Notes under the pieces: model-generated | Told to the model about the DNA's origin: nothing | Databases searched by the model: none | Seen by the model: the letters and a program-made list of their open reading frames with translations, nothing else | Position numbers and translations under genes: made by a program | Shown: in pieces, positions 9,010 through 18,957 of the stretch | Layout: every line of letters starts with the position of its first letter | How positions within the stretch are numbered: the first letter of the stretch is position 1 | Assembly: GCF_002118315.1 (NCBI RefSeq) | Contig: NZ_MTSZ01000003.1 | Location: forward strand, 1-64,000 | From: Kiloniella majae | GTDB lineage: Bacteria > Pseudomonadota > Alphaproteobacteria > Kiloniellales > Kiloniellaceae | Length of the DNA: 64,000 nt | Reading direction: 5' to 3'

Positions 9010-10806
9010 ATGTTTACCGCTATAAAATCCCGAATTGATATCAAACTGATTATCGCTTTGATCACGGTGCTTGTGCCCTTGATGGCTGGACTGCTTTTCG
9101 GTTTTGAGCTTCTGATGAAAACCATCATGCAGAAAGAAGAGGCCCGTACCCAGCTTTTACGTGAAATGAATCAGACATTGCGGGCAGAAATTACAGACCT
9201 GCAAACAAGTTATCTTTCCATCGGGACCCATCTTGAAGTTAATGCCTCGAAAGAAATCGAAAACTGGGCTCTGTCTCAAGGGGCAAGCGTAACAATTCAT
9301 GATGGACGTAATGGCATTAAGGCGCGTTATAAAAAAAGAAATCAGCGCAGAGATCTGTCCAAGAACGGTTTCTTTGTTATTGATGAAGGCGTAGGGAAAC
9401 CTGCCGTGTCTCTGGGTGTTTTCGCCAGCAATAAATATCAGGACAAGGTAAAGGAATTTCGTTTTGACAGCCTTTCTGTTGCAGATATTGAGGGGGAAGT
9501 AGCGAGAATTTCTCAGGAAAATTCCGGTGACGATGCTTTGGGGCGCAAGGTTTTGTCCCTCAAGGGAATATTGGCGGATGCGACATTAGAAGCGGAACAG
9601 AAACGGATTGCTATTCTTGAGCATGTCGATGTTATTCGTGAAAAAGACGAAGAAGTAAAAGCTTTTGCTGATTTGGCATTTTTCATCTCAATTGGCCTCG
9701 GTAGTGTGGCGGTTATTTTGATTCTCGGTGTTATCTTTGGCGTAAATCGTAGTCTGGTAACCAAATCTCTGGTTCGCTTGCAAACAGCGGCTCGGGAAGT
9801 TGCTGATGGTGGAGATGTGAACTTACGCGAGACTGGCCGTGTTGATGAAATCGGCTCTCTTGCTCGCGGGATTGAACGTTTTCAACAGGCTAGAGAGGAA
9901 GCTGCTGTTCTGCGTGAAGAAAATGAGAGAGAGCGTTTACGTAATCAAAAGGCTGTTGAAGACAGACTTATCAATGTGGCATCACAACTTGAAAGTGGTA
10001 TGAACTCCAGCGTGAAAAGCGTTACTTTGCATGCGGATGATCTTGCCGTTATGTCCGATCAGCTACAAAACTTTGCGACGAACACCAACCAACAAGCCGG
10101 TGAAACAATCGAACTGGCAGATATCAATGCCAAAATGGCTGGTGAAATCAGGGAGCTTTCCGAAGATCTCATATCCTGTAGCTCGGAAATGTCGGAAGCT
10201 GTTGATCAGCAGATCAAGCTGACATCTTTGGCAACGAGAGATACTAAAGAGGCACATTCCACCGTTGAAGATCTTTATGAAACGGCTAATCAGGTGGAAG
10301 AAATTATTGAGATGATTCAAAAGATTGCCGGACAAACACACTTGTTGGCTTTGAACGCAACCATTGAAGCCTCGCGCGCCGGGGTGGCGGGGGCGGGTTT
10401 TGCTGTAGTGGCTGAAGAAGTCAAAAAGTTGTCTGCAGAAACATCACAGGCCACAGATGCAATTGCTGTCAGGGTTAAATCTATTCGTGATGTATCCGAG
10501 CAAGCCGCACAGGGCATTACCACTATCGAAGGGCGTATCAATCAGGTGGATCAATCAATGCGTGGCCTGGTGCAACTGTTTGAAGCGCAGTCAAATGCAT
10601 CGAACGGGATCGCCCGCTTTGTTAAGGACTCTGTGGAAAATGCCAACAAAGTATCCGGCAGTACGGCAGCCATGCGGGATGCTTCTCGAACCACTGGGGA
10701 TGCAACTGATAAATTGATGAAGACTTCTGATATGATCAAGTCAGCCTTAGGTCATATGCAGAACGACCTAAGGCTTATTCTAAACGCGGCATCATCGCCT
10801 GTTTAG
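9010..10806 (+). CDS. membrane methyl-accepting chemotaxis protein
   Basis: A 598-residue transmembrane chemoreceptor. TM1 spans about residues 12-35 and TM2 about 221-246, enclosing a ~185-residue periplasmic sensor. A HAMP domain follows (~247-300), then the MCP coiled coil with tip [18 protein letters not shown] near residue 445. That tip differs from the usual [18 protein letters not shown] by conservative changes (Q-T-H, S for A). No C-terminal CheR-docking pentapeptide is evident (ends AASSPV). The ligand is unknown. It is monocistronic, with 138 bases of AT-rich upstream DNA. Confidence 0.92.
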   Translation: MFTAIKSRIDIKLIIALITVLVPLMAGLLFGFELLMKTIMQKEEARTQLLREMNQTLRAEITDLQTSYLSIGTHLEVNASKEIENWALSQGASVTIHDGRNGIKARYKKRNQRRDLSKNGFFVIDEGVGKPAVSLGVFASNKYQDKVKEFRFDSLSVADIEGEVARISQENSGDDALGRKVLSLKGILADATLEAEQKRIAILEHVDVIREKDEEVKAFADLAFFISIGLGSVAVILILGVIFGVNRSLVTKSLVRLQTAAREVADGGDVNLRETGRVDEIGSLARGIERFQQAREEAAVLREENERERLRNQKAVEDRLINVASQLESGMNSSVKSVTLHADDLAVMSDQLQNFATNTNQQAGETIELADINAKMAGEIRELSEDLISCSSEMSEAVDQQIKLTSLATRDTKEAHSTVEDLYETANQVEEIIEMIQKIAGQTHLLALNATIEASRAGVAGAGFAVVAEEVKKLSAETSQATDAIAVRVKSIRDVSEQAAQGITTIEGRINQVDQSMRGLVQLFEAQSNASNGIARFVKDSVENANKVSGSTAAMRDASRTTGDATDKLMKTSDMIKSALGHMQNDLRLILNAASSPV

Positions 10807-10900
10807 AGATTTTGTTTGCACTAAATTCAACTTAATGTGGAATAGGTTATTGGCGTCATATATCCTCTCTAAATAATCATAAAATTTAGGGAGCGATATC

Positions 10901-12394
10901 ATGGACCTCAAACTTGGACCTATTTTGAATTTGAGAACAGCAGAGGACGACTTTTGGGATCTGTCGATATTGGTTGTTTCTAAGACATCGACCGCAGACT
11001 TGGTCTTCAATCTGGAAAAAGGGAAATGTGTATCTCGTTCTACATTGTATGAAACAAAAGGCTTTGTTGCATCGCGGTTTGATATTCGTGTGCTACGCGA
11101 AAATGATCCTATAGAGGTTAAGTATTTTATTGGGTTTGATTTTTGGATGTTCAGTGTTCCTGCCCGCGATACTGATCCTCAAATGACCTTTCTTTCCTGT
11201 AATGGTTTTTCTTCCCCGAGTGAAATCAAAAAAGTGGATGATAAAAATGCTATGTGGAAGACCCTGCTCTTTCAGCATCGGGTGACGCCTTATAATTTGA
11301 TGATTATGGGCGGTGATCAGGTCTATGCCGATGAAATCTGGGAACGGTGTTCCGAGATTAAAAAGTGGGTTGAATTACCGAGGGGTGAACGCAGAAAACG
11401 TAAATTTACCGCTGTGATGCGGGATCAGGTCGATCGTTTCTATTTTGATCTCTATTGTCAGCGGTGGAAACAGCCTGTTGTGGCTGAGGCGCTCGCCTCT
11501 ATCCCCACCATTATGATGTGGGACGATCATGATATCTTCGATGGTTGGGGGTCCTATGCTGTCGAAGATCAGGAGTGCGAGGTTTATCAGGGAATCTTTA
11601 GTATAGCGCGTAAGTATTTTGGCCTGTTCCAACAGCAACTATCAATATCAGAGAACGAAAAGCATCCCGCATCTTTGCCGACCAAAGGTTTTTCGACGAT
11701 CCACCAGACTGGAAATTATCTGGTGCTTGCATTGGATGCTCGAACGGAAAGAACACAAAAGCAAGTTCTCTCTCGGGAAAGTTGGGATTTGATTTGGCAA
11801 TATCTTGATGGCTTGAAGTCTGTTGGCGAGGGGGGACCAAGGCATTTGCTCTTTGTCTCTCCAGTGCCTGTCGTACACGCGGATTTTGGGTCTATTGAAA
11901 GTCTCATGGGGTGGTTGCCGGGTGAGCAAGAACTGGAAGATGATTTAAGAGATCACTGGCAAAGCCCTAATCATCGTGCAGAGCGTTTGCGGATGATTCA
12001 TCGATTACTTGGACTCATGACTGATAAGTCTTGTCGTGTGACCATTCTTTCTGGCGATGTGCACGTTGCTTGTCTGGGCGTTATTGAAAGCGAGCGGGGA
12101 GAACCTGCCTCTGGGCGATCAAAGGTTATAAACCAGCTCACAGCCTCTGGAATTGTTCATCCTTCCCCACCAAAGCTGATGGGGTGGTTGTTAACGCAAT
12201 TAAGCGATGAAGTTGAGCCGATTGAGCAAGGCATTACAGCACGGATGATGGAGTTACCAACACAGCGAAGAAAATATATGCTTGCCCGGAATTTCCTGAG
12301 CCTGGAACCGGATAAGGAAAATCGCTTGTGGGCGAACTGGTATGTCGAAGGCTTGGATACCCCTGTTACAAAAGTAATCCATGCTATTGAGTGA
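10901..12394 (+). CDS. PhoD-like metallophosphatase, apparently cytoplasmic
   Basis: A 497-residue protein with the PhoD-like metal motifs in order: GGDQVYADEIW (~135), MMWDDHDIFDGWGSY (~205) and ILSGDVHVACLG (~385). These hold the dinuclear metal centre for phosphomono/diester cleavage. Bacterial PhoD enzymes are normally Tat-exported, but this one has no signal peptide (begins MDLKLGPILN). It belongs with the intracellular PhoD-like branch. ATG 10901 follows AGGGAGCGATATC. It is convergent with mgsA. The substrate is unknown. Confidence 0.85.
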   Translation: MDLKLGPILNLRTAEDDFWDLSILVVSKTSTADLVFNLEKGKCVSRSTLYETKGFVASRFDIRVLRENDPIEVKYFIGFDFWMFSVPARDTDPQMTFLSCNGFSSPSEIKKVDDKNAMWKTLLFQHRVTPYNLMIMGGDQVYADEIWERCSEIKKWVELPRGERRKRKFTAVMRDQVDRFYFDLYCQRWKQPVVAEALASIPTIMMWDDHDIFDGWGSYAVEDQECEVYQGIFSIARKYFGLFQQQLSISENEKHPASLPTKGFSTIHQTGNYLVLALDARTERTQKQVLSRESWDLIWQYLDGLKSVGEGGPRHLLFVSPVPVVHADFGSIESLMGWLPGEQELEDDLRDHWQSPNHRAERLRMIHRLLGLMTDKSCRVTILSGDVHVACLGVIESERGEPASGRSKVINQLTASGIVHPSPPKLMGWLLTQLSDEVEPIEQGITARMMELPTQRRKYMLARNFLSLEPDKENRLWANWYVEGLDTPVTKVIHAIE

Positions 12395-12423
12395 TATGTA
12401 TTTAACTGATTGGCCTACAGGTT

Positions 12424-12882
12424 TTAAACTGTGCGAGTGACGTACTCTTCGATCATGGGATGAGCTGGACGTTTTTGATAACCTTGCTCAGTAATGCCTC
12501 GAAGGATGAAATCAGCTGTTGTCCGGTTACAGGCAACAGGTGTCTCATAAAGGGTAGAAATTCTAATCAGGGCTTTGACATCAACATCGTGTGGCTGTGG
12601 AGTCATGGGGTCGACAAGAAAGAATAGCGCATCCAGTTCGTCGTTGGAAATGAGCGCACCAATTTGCAGATCGCCGCCAAGTGGCCCGCTTTTAAAGGCC
12701 GTTATGTCATGCTCAGGAAGGTTTTCTGCCAACAAGCGGCCTGTTGTTCCCGTTGCAACAATGCGAAACTCTTTAAGCTGTTCTTGGTTTTCGTCGGCCC
12801 ATTCTAAAAGAATTGGTTTCATTCGGTCGTGGGCAACCATTGCAATTGTGCGTTTGGGACTGTTGGCGGAACTGCTGGACAT
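12424..12882 (-). CDS. mgsA: methylglyoxal synthase
   Basis: A 152-residue protein, the size of the E. coli enzyme. It converts dihydroxyacetone phosphate to methylglyoxal and phosphate, a bypass that relieves phosphorylated sugar stress. Family motifs present: MVAHDRMKP, VATGTTGRLL, KSGPLGGDLQIGALI with the phosphate-binding glycines, and FLVDPMTPQPHDVDVKALIR. The start ATG 12882 follows AAGGAG; a frame to 12930 is longer than the family needs. The LysR gene upstream ends 34 bases before it on the same strand, so cotranscription is possible. Confidence 0.95.
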   Translation of the reverse strand: MSSSSANSPKRTIAMVAHDRMKPILLEWADENQEQLKEFRIVATGTTGRLLAENLPEHDITAFKSGPLGGDLQIGALISNDELDALFFLVDPMTPQPHDVDVKALIRISTLYETPVACNRTTADFILRGITEQGYQKRPAHPMIEEYVTRTV

Positions 12883-12916
12883 TATTATCTCCTTGTTTGT
12901 TGGGGATAATATCGCG

Positions 12917-13840
12917 TTAATAGAGACCATTGTCCAAGGAATTTTGCGAAGAAGTCAACCAGTCTCGCACACGTTCCGCCTGTGGGCTTAGCGGTTTATG
13001 GTTCGGCCATAAAACCCAAAAGTCTCCACCAAAGTGAACTGGCTTATCATCCAGCTTTACCAACAGACCGTGTTCTACGAGATGGTCAACCAGATGCCAC
13101 CAACCCAGGGCAATACCACCACCAGCCAGTGCTGCTTGGATAACTAGGGCGTAGTCATTCAGGCGTAAACCCTCGCCGTAATCTTTCCAGACCAACCCCT
13201 TTGCCTGAAACCATGTGTTCCAGTTTGGGCGGTCACGGTAAGGTTCTTCAAGATATATCAAGCGCCGTGCAGCTAACTCAACCGCGTCTTTCGGACGCCC
13301 GTTTTCAGAAAGATACCGAGGGCTGGCAACAGGGTATACTTCTTCACTGGCGATTTGAATGGCATCGTGACCGGGCCAATCGCCTGTGCCGCGTCGTATG
13401 CCCAGTGGAATCCCTTCGATTGCTGGGTCTATGTCCTTATCAGTGGTTTGTAATCGCAGATCAATTTCAGGGTTCTTGGCCCGGAGTGTGCCTAGTCTTG
13501 GCACGATCCAATAGTTGGCAAAGGCCGTTGAGCAAGAAAGCGTTATGCTGCCTTCACTATCCGAACGCGAGAGCTCTTCGGCAGAACGGTGAATATGGCC
13601 AAGACCCATGGTCACATCGTTGTGAAAGCGTTTACCCGCATTTGTCAGTTCAACCGAGCGATGCCCACGATAAAAAAGCTGCACATTCAATGCACTTTCA
13701 AGCTGTTTGATCGCGTAGCTTATCGCGGCTTGGCTGACATTGAGTTCTTCTGCAGCCCGGGCAAAGGATAAGTGCCTGCCTGCTGCTTCAAACGAGAAGA
13801 GGGACGCTGGAGATTGGATAAGTGATTTTAATTTTCGCAT
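12917..13840 (-). CDS. LysR-family regulator (GcvA/AmpR type), divergent from the mttB-like gene
   Basis: A 307-residue LysR regulator. The N-terminal winged helix (residues ~10-70) is clear: FEAAGRHLSFARAAEELNVSQAAISYAIKQLE. The effector domain has SCSTAFANYWIVPRLGTLRA and QAALAGGGIALGWWHLVD, matching the GcvA-like branch. It is divergent from the MttB-like gene with about 100 bases between, the usual layout for a LysR protein controlling both itself and the neighbouring catabolic operon. The effector is unknown, but a betaine or N-methyl amino acid would fit the cluster. Confidence 0.93.
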   Translation of the reverse strand: MRKLKSLIQSPASLFSFEAAGRHLSFARAAEELNVSQAAISYAIKQLESALNVQLFYRGHRSVELTNAGKRFHNDVTMGLGHIHRSAEELSRSDSEGSITLSCSTAFANYWIVPRLGTLRAKNPEIDLRLQTTDKDIDPAIEGIPLGIRRGTGDWPGHDAIQIASEEVYPVASPRYLSENGRPKDAVELAARRLIYLEEPYRDRPNWNTWFQAKGLVWKDYGEGLRLNDYALVIQAALAGGGIALGWWHLVDHLVEHGLLVKLDDKPVHFGGDFWVLWPNHKPLSPQAERVRDWLTSSQNSLDNGLY

Positions 13841-13848
13841 AAATTAAA

Positions 13849-13859
13849 CTTAGCCTAAG
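13849..13859. promoter_or_regulatory. short palindrome in the LysR/mttB-like divergent region
   Basis: CTTAG-C-CTAAG is a perfect dyad nine bases upstream of the LysR start. It could be part of a LysR binding site in the shared promoter region (13841-13942). It is short enough to occur by chance. Confidence 0.25.
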
Positions 13860-13942
13860 AATAAGATTTTTAGTCAGTCACAACTATATTGCATAAGTAT
13901 ACCATATGCCTATTCCTATTATTCTCGGAAGAAAGTAAGGCA

Positions 13943-15538
13943 ATGGAACAGTCGGTTGATCGTGTTGATAGTAATGAGCATCGCGTAGGAAGAGCTCGAA
14001 ATCGCGGACGTGCTGCCAGACAAGCAAGTCGAATGGATGGGGCAGGGCAGAATTCGCATCTGCAGACTCCCTTCATAAGTCGTAACATTCCAACCTATGA
14101 TCTGCTCAATGAAGAGAATCTGATAAAAATCGAGAAAGCCGCAGATACTATTCTGGCAGAGATAGGTATTGAGTTTCGAGAAGATCCCGAAACAGTAGAG
14201 CTATTTCGAAAAGCGGGCGGACAAGTCACAGATATTTCTGCGGACGCCTGGAATATCAAATTCGAACCCGGCATGATCCGCGAGCTTCTCAAAACGGCCC
14301 CCGAGCGTTTTACACAACATGCGAGAAATCCGGCGCAATCAGTGGAAATCGGTGGTGATGCAATGGTTTTTGCCCCGGCATATGGTTCACCTTTTGTGAT
14401 GGATATGGATAAGGGGCGGCGTTATGGAACCCTTGATGATTTTGAAAATTTTGTGAAATTGGCACAATCCAGCCCATGGCTTCACCATTCCGGAGGAACG
14501 ATCTGTGAGCCAACGGACATCCCCGTGAACAAACGGCATTTGGATATGGTTTATGCGCATATTCGCTATTCTGATCGACCGTTTCTGGGGTCGATCACGG
14601 CCCCTGAACGCGCTGAAGATAGCATTGAAATGTGCCGCATTCTGTTTGGCCCCGAGTTTGTTGATCAGAACTGTGTGATCATGGGGAACTTTAACTCTAC
14701 ATCGCCCTTGGTTTGGGATGGAATTTCAACCCAAGGCATTCGGGCTTACGCCGCCGCTGGCCAAGGCTCCATCCATTTGCCGTTTTTGCTTGGTGGGGCT
14801 GTCTGCCCGGTGACAATGCCAGGCGCGGTGGCGCAAGGCTTGGCTGAGTCCATGGTCGGATGCGCTTTGACACAACTTGTCAGACCCGGTGCCCCGGCCA
14901 TTTTGGCTTCTTTCTTGTCGTCCATGTCTCTGAGATCCGGTAGCCCGACTTTTGGAACGCCAGAACCGGCGCTGGGGAGCCTGGTCATGGGACAGTTGGC
15001 GCGTCGATTGAAATTACCTTTGCGTTGTGCGGGTAATTTCGCGACGTCAAAACTACCCGATGGTCAGGCTATGGTACAGGCCATGATGTCGATGATGTCT
15101 GCGGTACAGGGCGGGGTGAATTACGTATTGCATTCTGCGGGATTCCTCGATGGTTTGCTTTCAATGTCCTATGAGAAGTTCATTATGGATACCGATCTTT
15201 GCGGGGCATTACACGCTTACCTCAAAGGCCTTGAAATCAATGATGACACCTTGGGGATCTCTTCTTTGCGTGAAGGGGGGCCGGGACAGCATATGTTTGG
15301 CACGGCGCATACGCTTTCTCATTATGAAACGGCATACTGGGATACAGAGCTCAACGATGATCAGCCATTCGAAAGCTGGAGCGAGCAGGGCGGGGATGAT
15401 GCAATGGTCCGCGCCAATCGCAGATGGAAAAAGATATTGGCAGATTATCAGGCGCCGCATTTGGCCGAAGATACAGACAAAGCACTGCTTGATTTTATGA
15501 ACCGACGGAAAACTGAAATGAAAGATGCCTGGTATTAG
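13943..15538 (+). CDS. MttB-family methyltransferase (non-pyrrolysine trimethylamine methyltransferase family)
   Basis: A 531-residue protein. ATG 13943 is chosen (GTAAGG upstream); a start at 13889 adds 18 residues. The MttB superfamily TIM-barrel is recognised from the N-terminal NIPTYDLLNEENLIKIEKAA, HSGGTICEPTDIP, FLGSITAPERAEDS, the Gly-rich GGAVCPVTMPGAVAQGLAES, and LREGGPGQHMFGTAHT. There is no in-frame amber codon, so it belongs to the larger non-Pyl group (MtgB/MtpB-like), known to move a methyl group from glycine betaine or proline betaine to a corrinoid protein. No cognate corrinoid protein gene is in the window. It heads a probable operon with the enolase-superfamily enzyme and flavoprotein. 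Confidence 0.9.
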   Translation: MEQSVDRVDSNEHRVGRARNRGRAARQASRMDGAGQNSHLQTPFISRNIPTYDLLNEENLIKIEKAADTILAEIGIEFREDPETVELFRKAGGQVTDISADAWNIKFEPGMIRELLKTAPERFTQHARNPAQSVEIGGDAMVFAPAYGSPFVMDMDKGRRYGTLDDFENFVKLAQSSPWLHHSGGTICEPTDIPVNKRHLDMVYAHIRYSDRPFLGSITAPERAEDSIEMCRILFGPEFVDQNCVIMGNFNSTSPLVWDGISTQGIRAYAAAGQGSIHLPFLLGGAVCPVTMPGAVAQGLAESMVGCALTQLVRPGAPAILASFLSSMSLRSGSPTFGTPEPALGSLVMGQLARRLKLPLRCAGNFATSKLPDGQAMVQAMMSMMSAVQGGVNYVLHSAGFLDGLLSMSYEKFIMDTDLCGALHAYLKGLEINDDTLGISSLREGGPGQHMFGTAHTLSHYETAYWDTELNDDQPFESWSEQGGDDAMVRANRRWKKILADYQAPHLAEDTDKALLDFMNRRKTEMKDAWY

Positions 15539-15589
15539 AGGTTACTTTGTCAAATTGGATGGAAGTTGGGGAATTGATAAGGCCTGGTC

Positions 15590-16774
15590 ATGAAAATCAC
15601 AGATATTAAAGTCACTCATGTAAATGTACCTTTTGATGCGCCTTTCTGGTGGACAGCGGGGCTTTATCCCGGGGCATCAAAATCGATCATCGAAGTTTTC
15701 ACCGACGAAGGTGTTGTCGGGCTGGGCGAAGCACCGTGGTGGCATTTTGGTGAGATTATCAAGGAAGAGATTGCCCCAGCTCTTATCGGCGCTGATCCAT
15801 TGGATATTGCCAATTGTGAAGCGCGTTGTGTGCCGCCGTGGCAGATAACGGCAAATACAGGCGAAAACGCAATCTCAATTGCTTTTGGTGCGTTGGAACT
15901 GGCACTTTGGGATATTCGCGGAAAAGTCATGAATATGCCGCTCTATAAATTATTAGGTGGGGCAATCCGGAAAGAAATTCCCTTCACCGAGTATTTTGCT
16001 TTTCGGCCAGAAAATAATAGTGCTGGAGGGGAAATGACCCCCGAGGCCATTGTTGATTACTGTCTGAAGATGAAGGAAGAACACGGTTCTAGTTATTTTG
16101 AGGGTAAGCTTATTCAGGGAGATCCCGAGCTTGAAATCAAGACTGTGCGTCTTTTGAGAGAAGCACTTGGGGCTGATGCCATGTTGCGTCTTGATTCGAA
16201 TATGCAATGGTCGTTAACAACGGCACGTTGGGTCTTGAGAGAGCTTGAGCCCTATAACATCCGGAACTATGAAGACCCCGTTGCGACCTTTGAGGAAATG
16301 GCCGAATTGCGTCGTCATTCGATTATTCCGTTTTCGACTCACGTGCCGGATTTGCGGCGTGCAGTTGCTCTGGGCGCACCTGATTATTTTGTTTGTAATT
16401 TTGCTGCGCTTGGTGGCATTGGGAAAACAATGAAGTTCATTGCAGCCTGCGAAGCAATGGGCAAAGGCTTTTGGTGTTATTCAAATGATTTGGGTATTAT
16501 GACTGCGGCCTATCTGCATGTTGTTGCCGCAACACCGTGGATCACAGAACCTTCTCAATCGCTGTTTCGCTGGCAAATTGGAGATGTTATTGAAAATGGC
16601 CCCTTCCGACAGACAAATAACACCATAGCAGTACCGGAAGGACTTGGCTTGGGCGTAGAGCTGGATCCAGAAGCGATGAAGCGCTGGCATGGGCACTTTG
16701 TTGAACATGGCCCCATGAGCCATTTTAACGATCCAGATAATCCCGGTCTGTTTCGTCAATTGCCGCTTAATTAA
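15590..16774 (+). CDS. enolase-superfamily protein (mandelate racemase/glucarate dehydratase-like)
   Basis: A 394-residue enzyme of the mandelate racemase/muconate lactonising group. N-terminal capping domain ~1-125, then barrel. Predicted catalytic Lys173 (EGKLIQ), metal ligands Asp202 (LRLDSN) and Glu228 (NYEDP), and His261 (STHVPD), where glucarate dehydratase has Asn. The segment that in glucarate dehydratase reads SHSNN and supplies the catalytic His reads CYSND at 296-300, so Tyr297 replaces His. It may therefore be a racemase/epimerase using a single Lys side, or have a new activity. In related clusters such enzymes epimerise betaines of proline. It lies 51 bases downstream of the MttB-like gene, same strand. 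Confidence 0.85.
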   Translation: MKITDIKVTHVNVPFDAPFWWTAGLYPGASKSIIEVFTDEGVVGLGEAPWWHFGEIIKEEIAPALIGADPLDIANCEARCVPPWQITANTGENAISIAFGALELALWDIRGKVMNMPLYKLLGGAIRKEIPFTEYFAFRPENNSAGGEMTPEAIVDYCLKMKEEHGSSYFEGKLIQGDPELEIKTVRLLREALGADAMLRLDSNMQWSLTTARWVLRELEPYNIRNYEDPVATFEEMAELRRHSIIPFSTHVPDLRRAVALGAPDYFVCNFAALGGIGKTMKFIAACEAMGKGFWCYSNDLGIMTAAYLHVVAATPWITEPSQSLFRWQIGDVIENGPFRQTNNTIAVPEGLGLGVELDPEAMKRWHGHFVEHGPMSHFNDPDNPGLFRQLPLN

Positions 16775-16903
16775 CCAATTGAGCTGGGTAAAAAACGTCT
16801 GCCAAGCTTCAGCTTTGATATAACCTTAATGAAAACTCCGGACAGAAAAACAGGTAAAAGCCAGATAAAACTGAACCGGAACAAGAATAAACAGGAGAGA
16901 GAA

Positions 16904-18943
16904 ATGGCCAGTAATGATCCTTTGTTGCAGCCCTACAAGCTGAAGCATTTGACAATCAAAAACCGGATCATGACCACAAGCCATGAACCAGCTTACCCCG
17001 AAGACGGAATGCCCAAGGACCGTTACCGTGCCTATCATGAAGAGCGGGCAAAAGCAGGAGTTGGTATGACCATGACTGCGGGGTCGGCCGCCGTATCCCG
17101 TGATAGTCCGCCTGTGTTCAATAATGTGTTGGCTTACAAGGACGAGGTTGTCCCCTGGATGAAAAAAGTTACGGATGCATGTCATGAACATGGATGTGCC
17201 GTGATGATCCAGCTGACGCATTTGGGACGTAGAACAGGATGGAACAAAGGGGATTGGTTACCAGCCGTTGCACCATCGCACCACCGTGAAGCTTCGCACC
17301 GAGCTTTCCCGAAACAGATGGAAGACTGGGATATCCTTCGAATTATTGAGGATTATGCAGATGCGGCAGAACGAATGAAAGCTGCCGGACTGGATGGCAT
17401 TGAACTGGAAGCCTATGGTCATCTGATGGATCAGTTCTGGTCGCCGCGCACCAATACACTGGATGGTGAGTATGGCGGATCGCTGGAAAACAGAATGCGG
17501 TTTTCGCTCAATGTGCTTGAAGCTATTCGAAAGCGTGTAGGCGACAAGTTTATTGTTGGTATTCGTTATACCGCGGATGAAGCGGACAAGGATGGAATAT
17601 CTGTTGTAGAAGGAATTGAAATTTCAAAGCGTTTACAGCGTTCTGGGATGGTCGATTTTCTCAACGTTATTCGCGGGCATATTGATACAGATCCCGGCCT
17701 AACAGATGTCATTCCCGTACAGGGAATGAAATCAGCACCTCATCTGGATTTTGCCGGGGAAGTTAAAAAAGCCACAGGCATGCCAACCTTTCATGCTGCC
17801 CGTATTCCCGATGTTGCGACAGCGCGTTATGCAGTTGCCGAAGGGCTTTTGGATATGGTTGGCATGACCCGTGCTCACATGGCTGATCCACATATTGTAA
17901 AAAAAATCATGGCGGGTCGCGAAGATGATATTCGCCCATGTGTTGGGGCGACCTATTGTCTGGATCGCATTTATCAAGGCGGAGATGCCTTGTGCATACA
18001 CAACGCGGCGACGGGTCGGGAGCTGACAATGCCCCACGATATTCCGCCCGCTGATCAAAAACGTAAAGTTGTCATCGTCGGGGCAGGGCCTGCGGGGCTA
18101 GAGGCTGCGCGTGTTTCTGCTGAACGTGGGCATGACGTCGTTGTCTTTGAAGCTGCCCCGGAACCGGGAGGGCAAATTCGTTTGTCTGCGCAAAGTCAAC
18201 GGCGGGCCGAGATGATTTCGATCATTGATTGGCGCATGGCGCAATGTGCTGCGCGGGATGTCGAGTTTCGATTTAACACTTGGGCAGAGGCTATAGATAT
18301 TGAGGCGGAAAATCCGGACGTTGTCATTATTGCAACGGGTGGCTTACCCCATACAGAAGTTTTGAAAAGTGGTAATGAATTGGTGGTTTCCAGCTGGGAT
18401 ATCATTGCCGGTGATGTTAAGCCGGGACAGGATGTGTTGGTCTATGACGATGCTGGGGATCATGCTGGATTGCAGGCCGCGGAAGTCATTGCAAATACGG
18501 GTGCAAAAGTTGAAATTATGACACCGGACCGTAGTTTTGCACCTGATGTGATGGCAATGAATCTGGTCCCTTATATGCGGTCGATGCAAGAAAAGGACGT
18601 GACCTTTACCGTTACCTATCGCTTGAAGGATGTCGAGCGGAATGGCAACCGACTACGGGCCAAAATTGGTACTGATTATAGCGATCTAATCAAAGAAAAA
18701 AACTATGACCAGATTGTTGTCAATCATGGAACTATTCCGATGGATGAGATCTATTTTGATCTTAAACCTCGGTCAGTAAATCTTGGTGAGCTTGACCACA
18801 AAGCCTTTATTTATGGGCACCCACAAAGAATTGCCACCAATGCGGATGGCAAGTTTCAGCTGTTCAGAATTGGTGATGCGGTTGCCGCGCGAAATACCCA
18901 TGCGGCGATCTACGATGCGCTCAGGCTCGCAAAAGATTTATAA
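16904..18943 (+). CDS. TMADH/2,4-dienoyl-CoA reductase-type flavoprotein, N-methylproline demethylase-like
   Basis: A 679-residue protein from ATG 16904 (GGAGAG upstream). N-terminal old-yellow-enzyme FMN barrel (~1-375), with QLTHLGRR and GIELEAYGHLMDQFWSPRTN. An iron-sulfur segment CVGATYC...C follows: Cys346, Cys352 and Cys364 line up with TMADH Cys345, 351 and 364, while the fourth position is Ala349. A C-terminal FAD/NAD(P) domain begins with IVGAGPAGLEAA (~391). Related enzymes oxidatively demethylate N-methyl amines such as N-methylproline or dimethylglycine. It is the last gene of the catabolic operon, after a 129-base gap, and supports demethylation of a betaine by successive steps. 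Confidence 0.88.
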   Translation: MASNDPLLQPYKLKHLTIKNRIMTTSHEPAYPEDGMPKDRYRAYHEERAKAGVGMTMTAGSAAVSRDSPPVFNNVLAYKDEVVPWMKKVTDACHEHGCAVMIQLTHLGRRTGWNKGDWLPAVAPSHHREASHRAFPKQMEDWDILRIIEDYADAAERMKAAGLDGIELEAYGHLMDQFWSPRTNTLDGEYGGSLENRMRFSLNVLEAIRKRVGDKFIVGIRYTADEADKDGISVVEGIEISKRLQRSGMVDFLNVIRGHIDTDPGLTDVIPVQGMKSAPHLDFAGEVKKATGMPTFHAARIPDVATARYAVAEGLLDMVGMTRAHMADPHIVKKIMAGREDDIRPCVGATYCLDRIYQGGDALCIHNAATGRELTMPHDIPPADQKRKVVIVGAGPAGLEAARVSAERGHDVVVFEAAPEPGGQIRLSAQSQRRAEMISIIDWRMAQCAARDVEFRFNTWAEAIDIEAENPDVVIIATGGLPHTEVLKSGNELVVSSWDIIAGDVKPGQDVLVYDDAGDHAGLQAAEVIANTGAKVEIMTPDRSFAPDVMAMNLVPYMRSMQEKDVTFTVTYRLKDVERNGNRLRAKIGTDYSDLIKEKNYDQIVVNHGTIPMDEIYFDLKPRSVNLGELDHKAFIYGHPQRIATNADGKFQLFRIGDAVAARNTHAAIYDALRLAKDL

Positions 18944-18957
18944 GGAAAATTATACGC

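Noticed and set aside
12575-12991. 138-codon plus-strand frame opposite mgsA
   Set aside because: It is antisense to mgsA and to the end of the LysR gene, with low-complexity Ser/Arg content and no homology.
13943-15538. Possible pyrrolysine-containing MttB
   Set aside because: The frame has no internal amber codon; the protein is full length with sense codons only, and no pyl genes are present.
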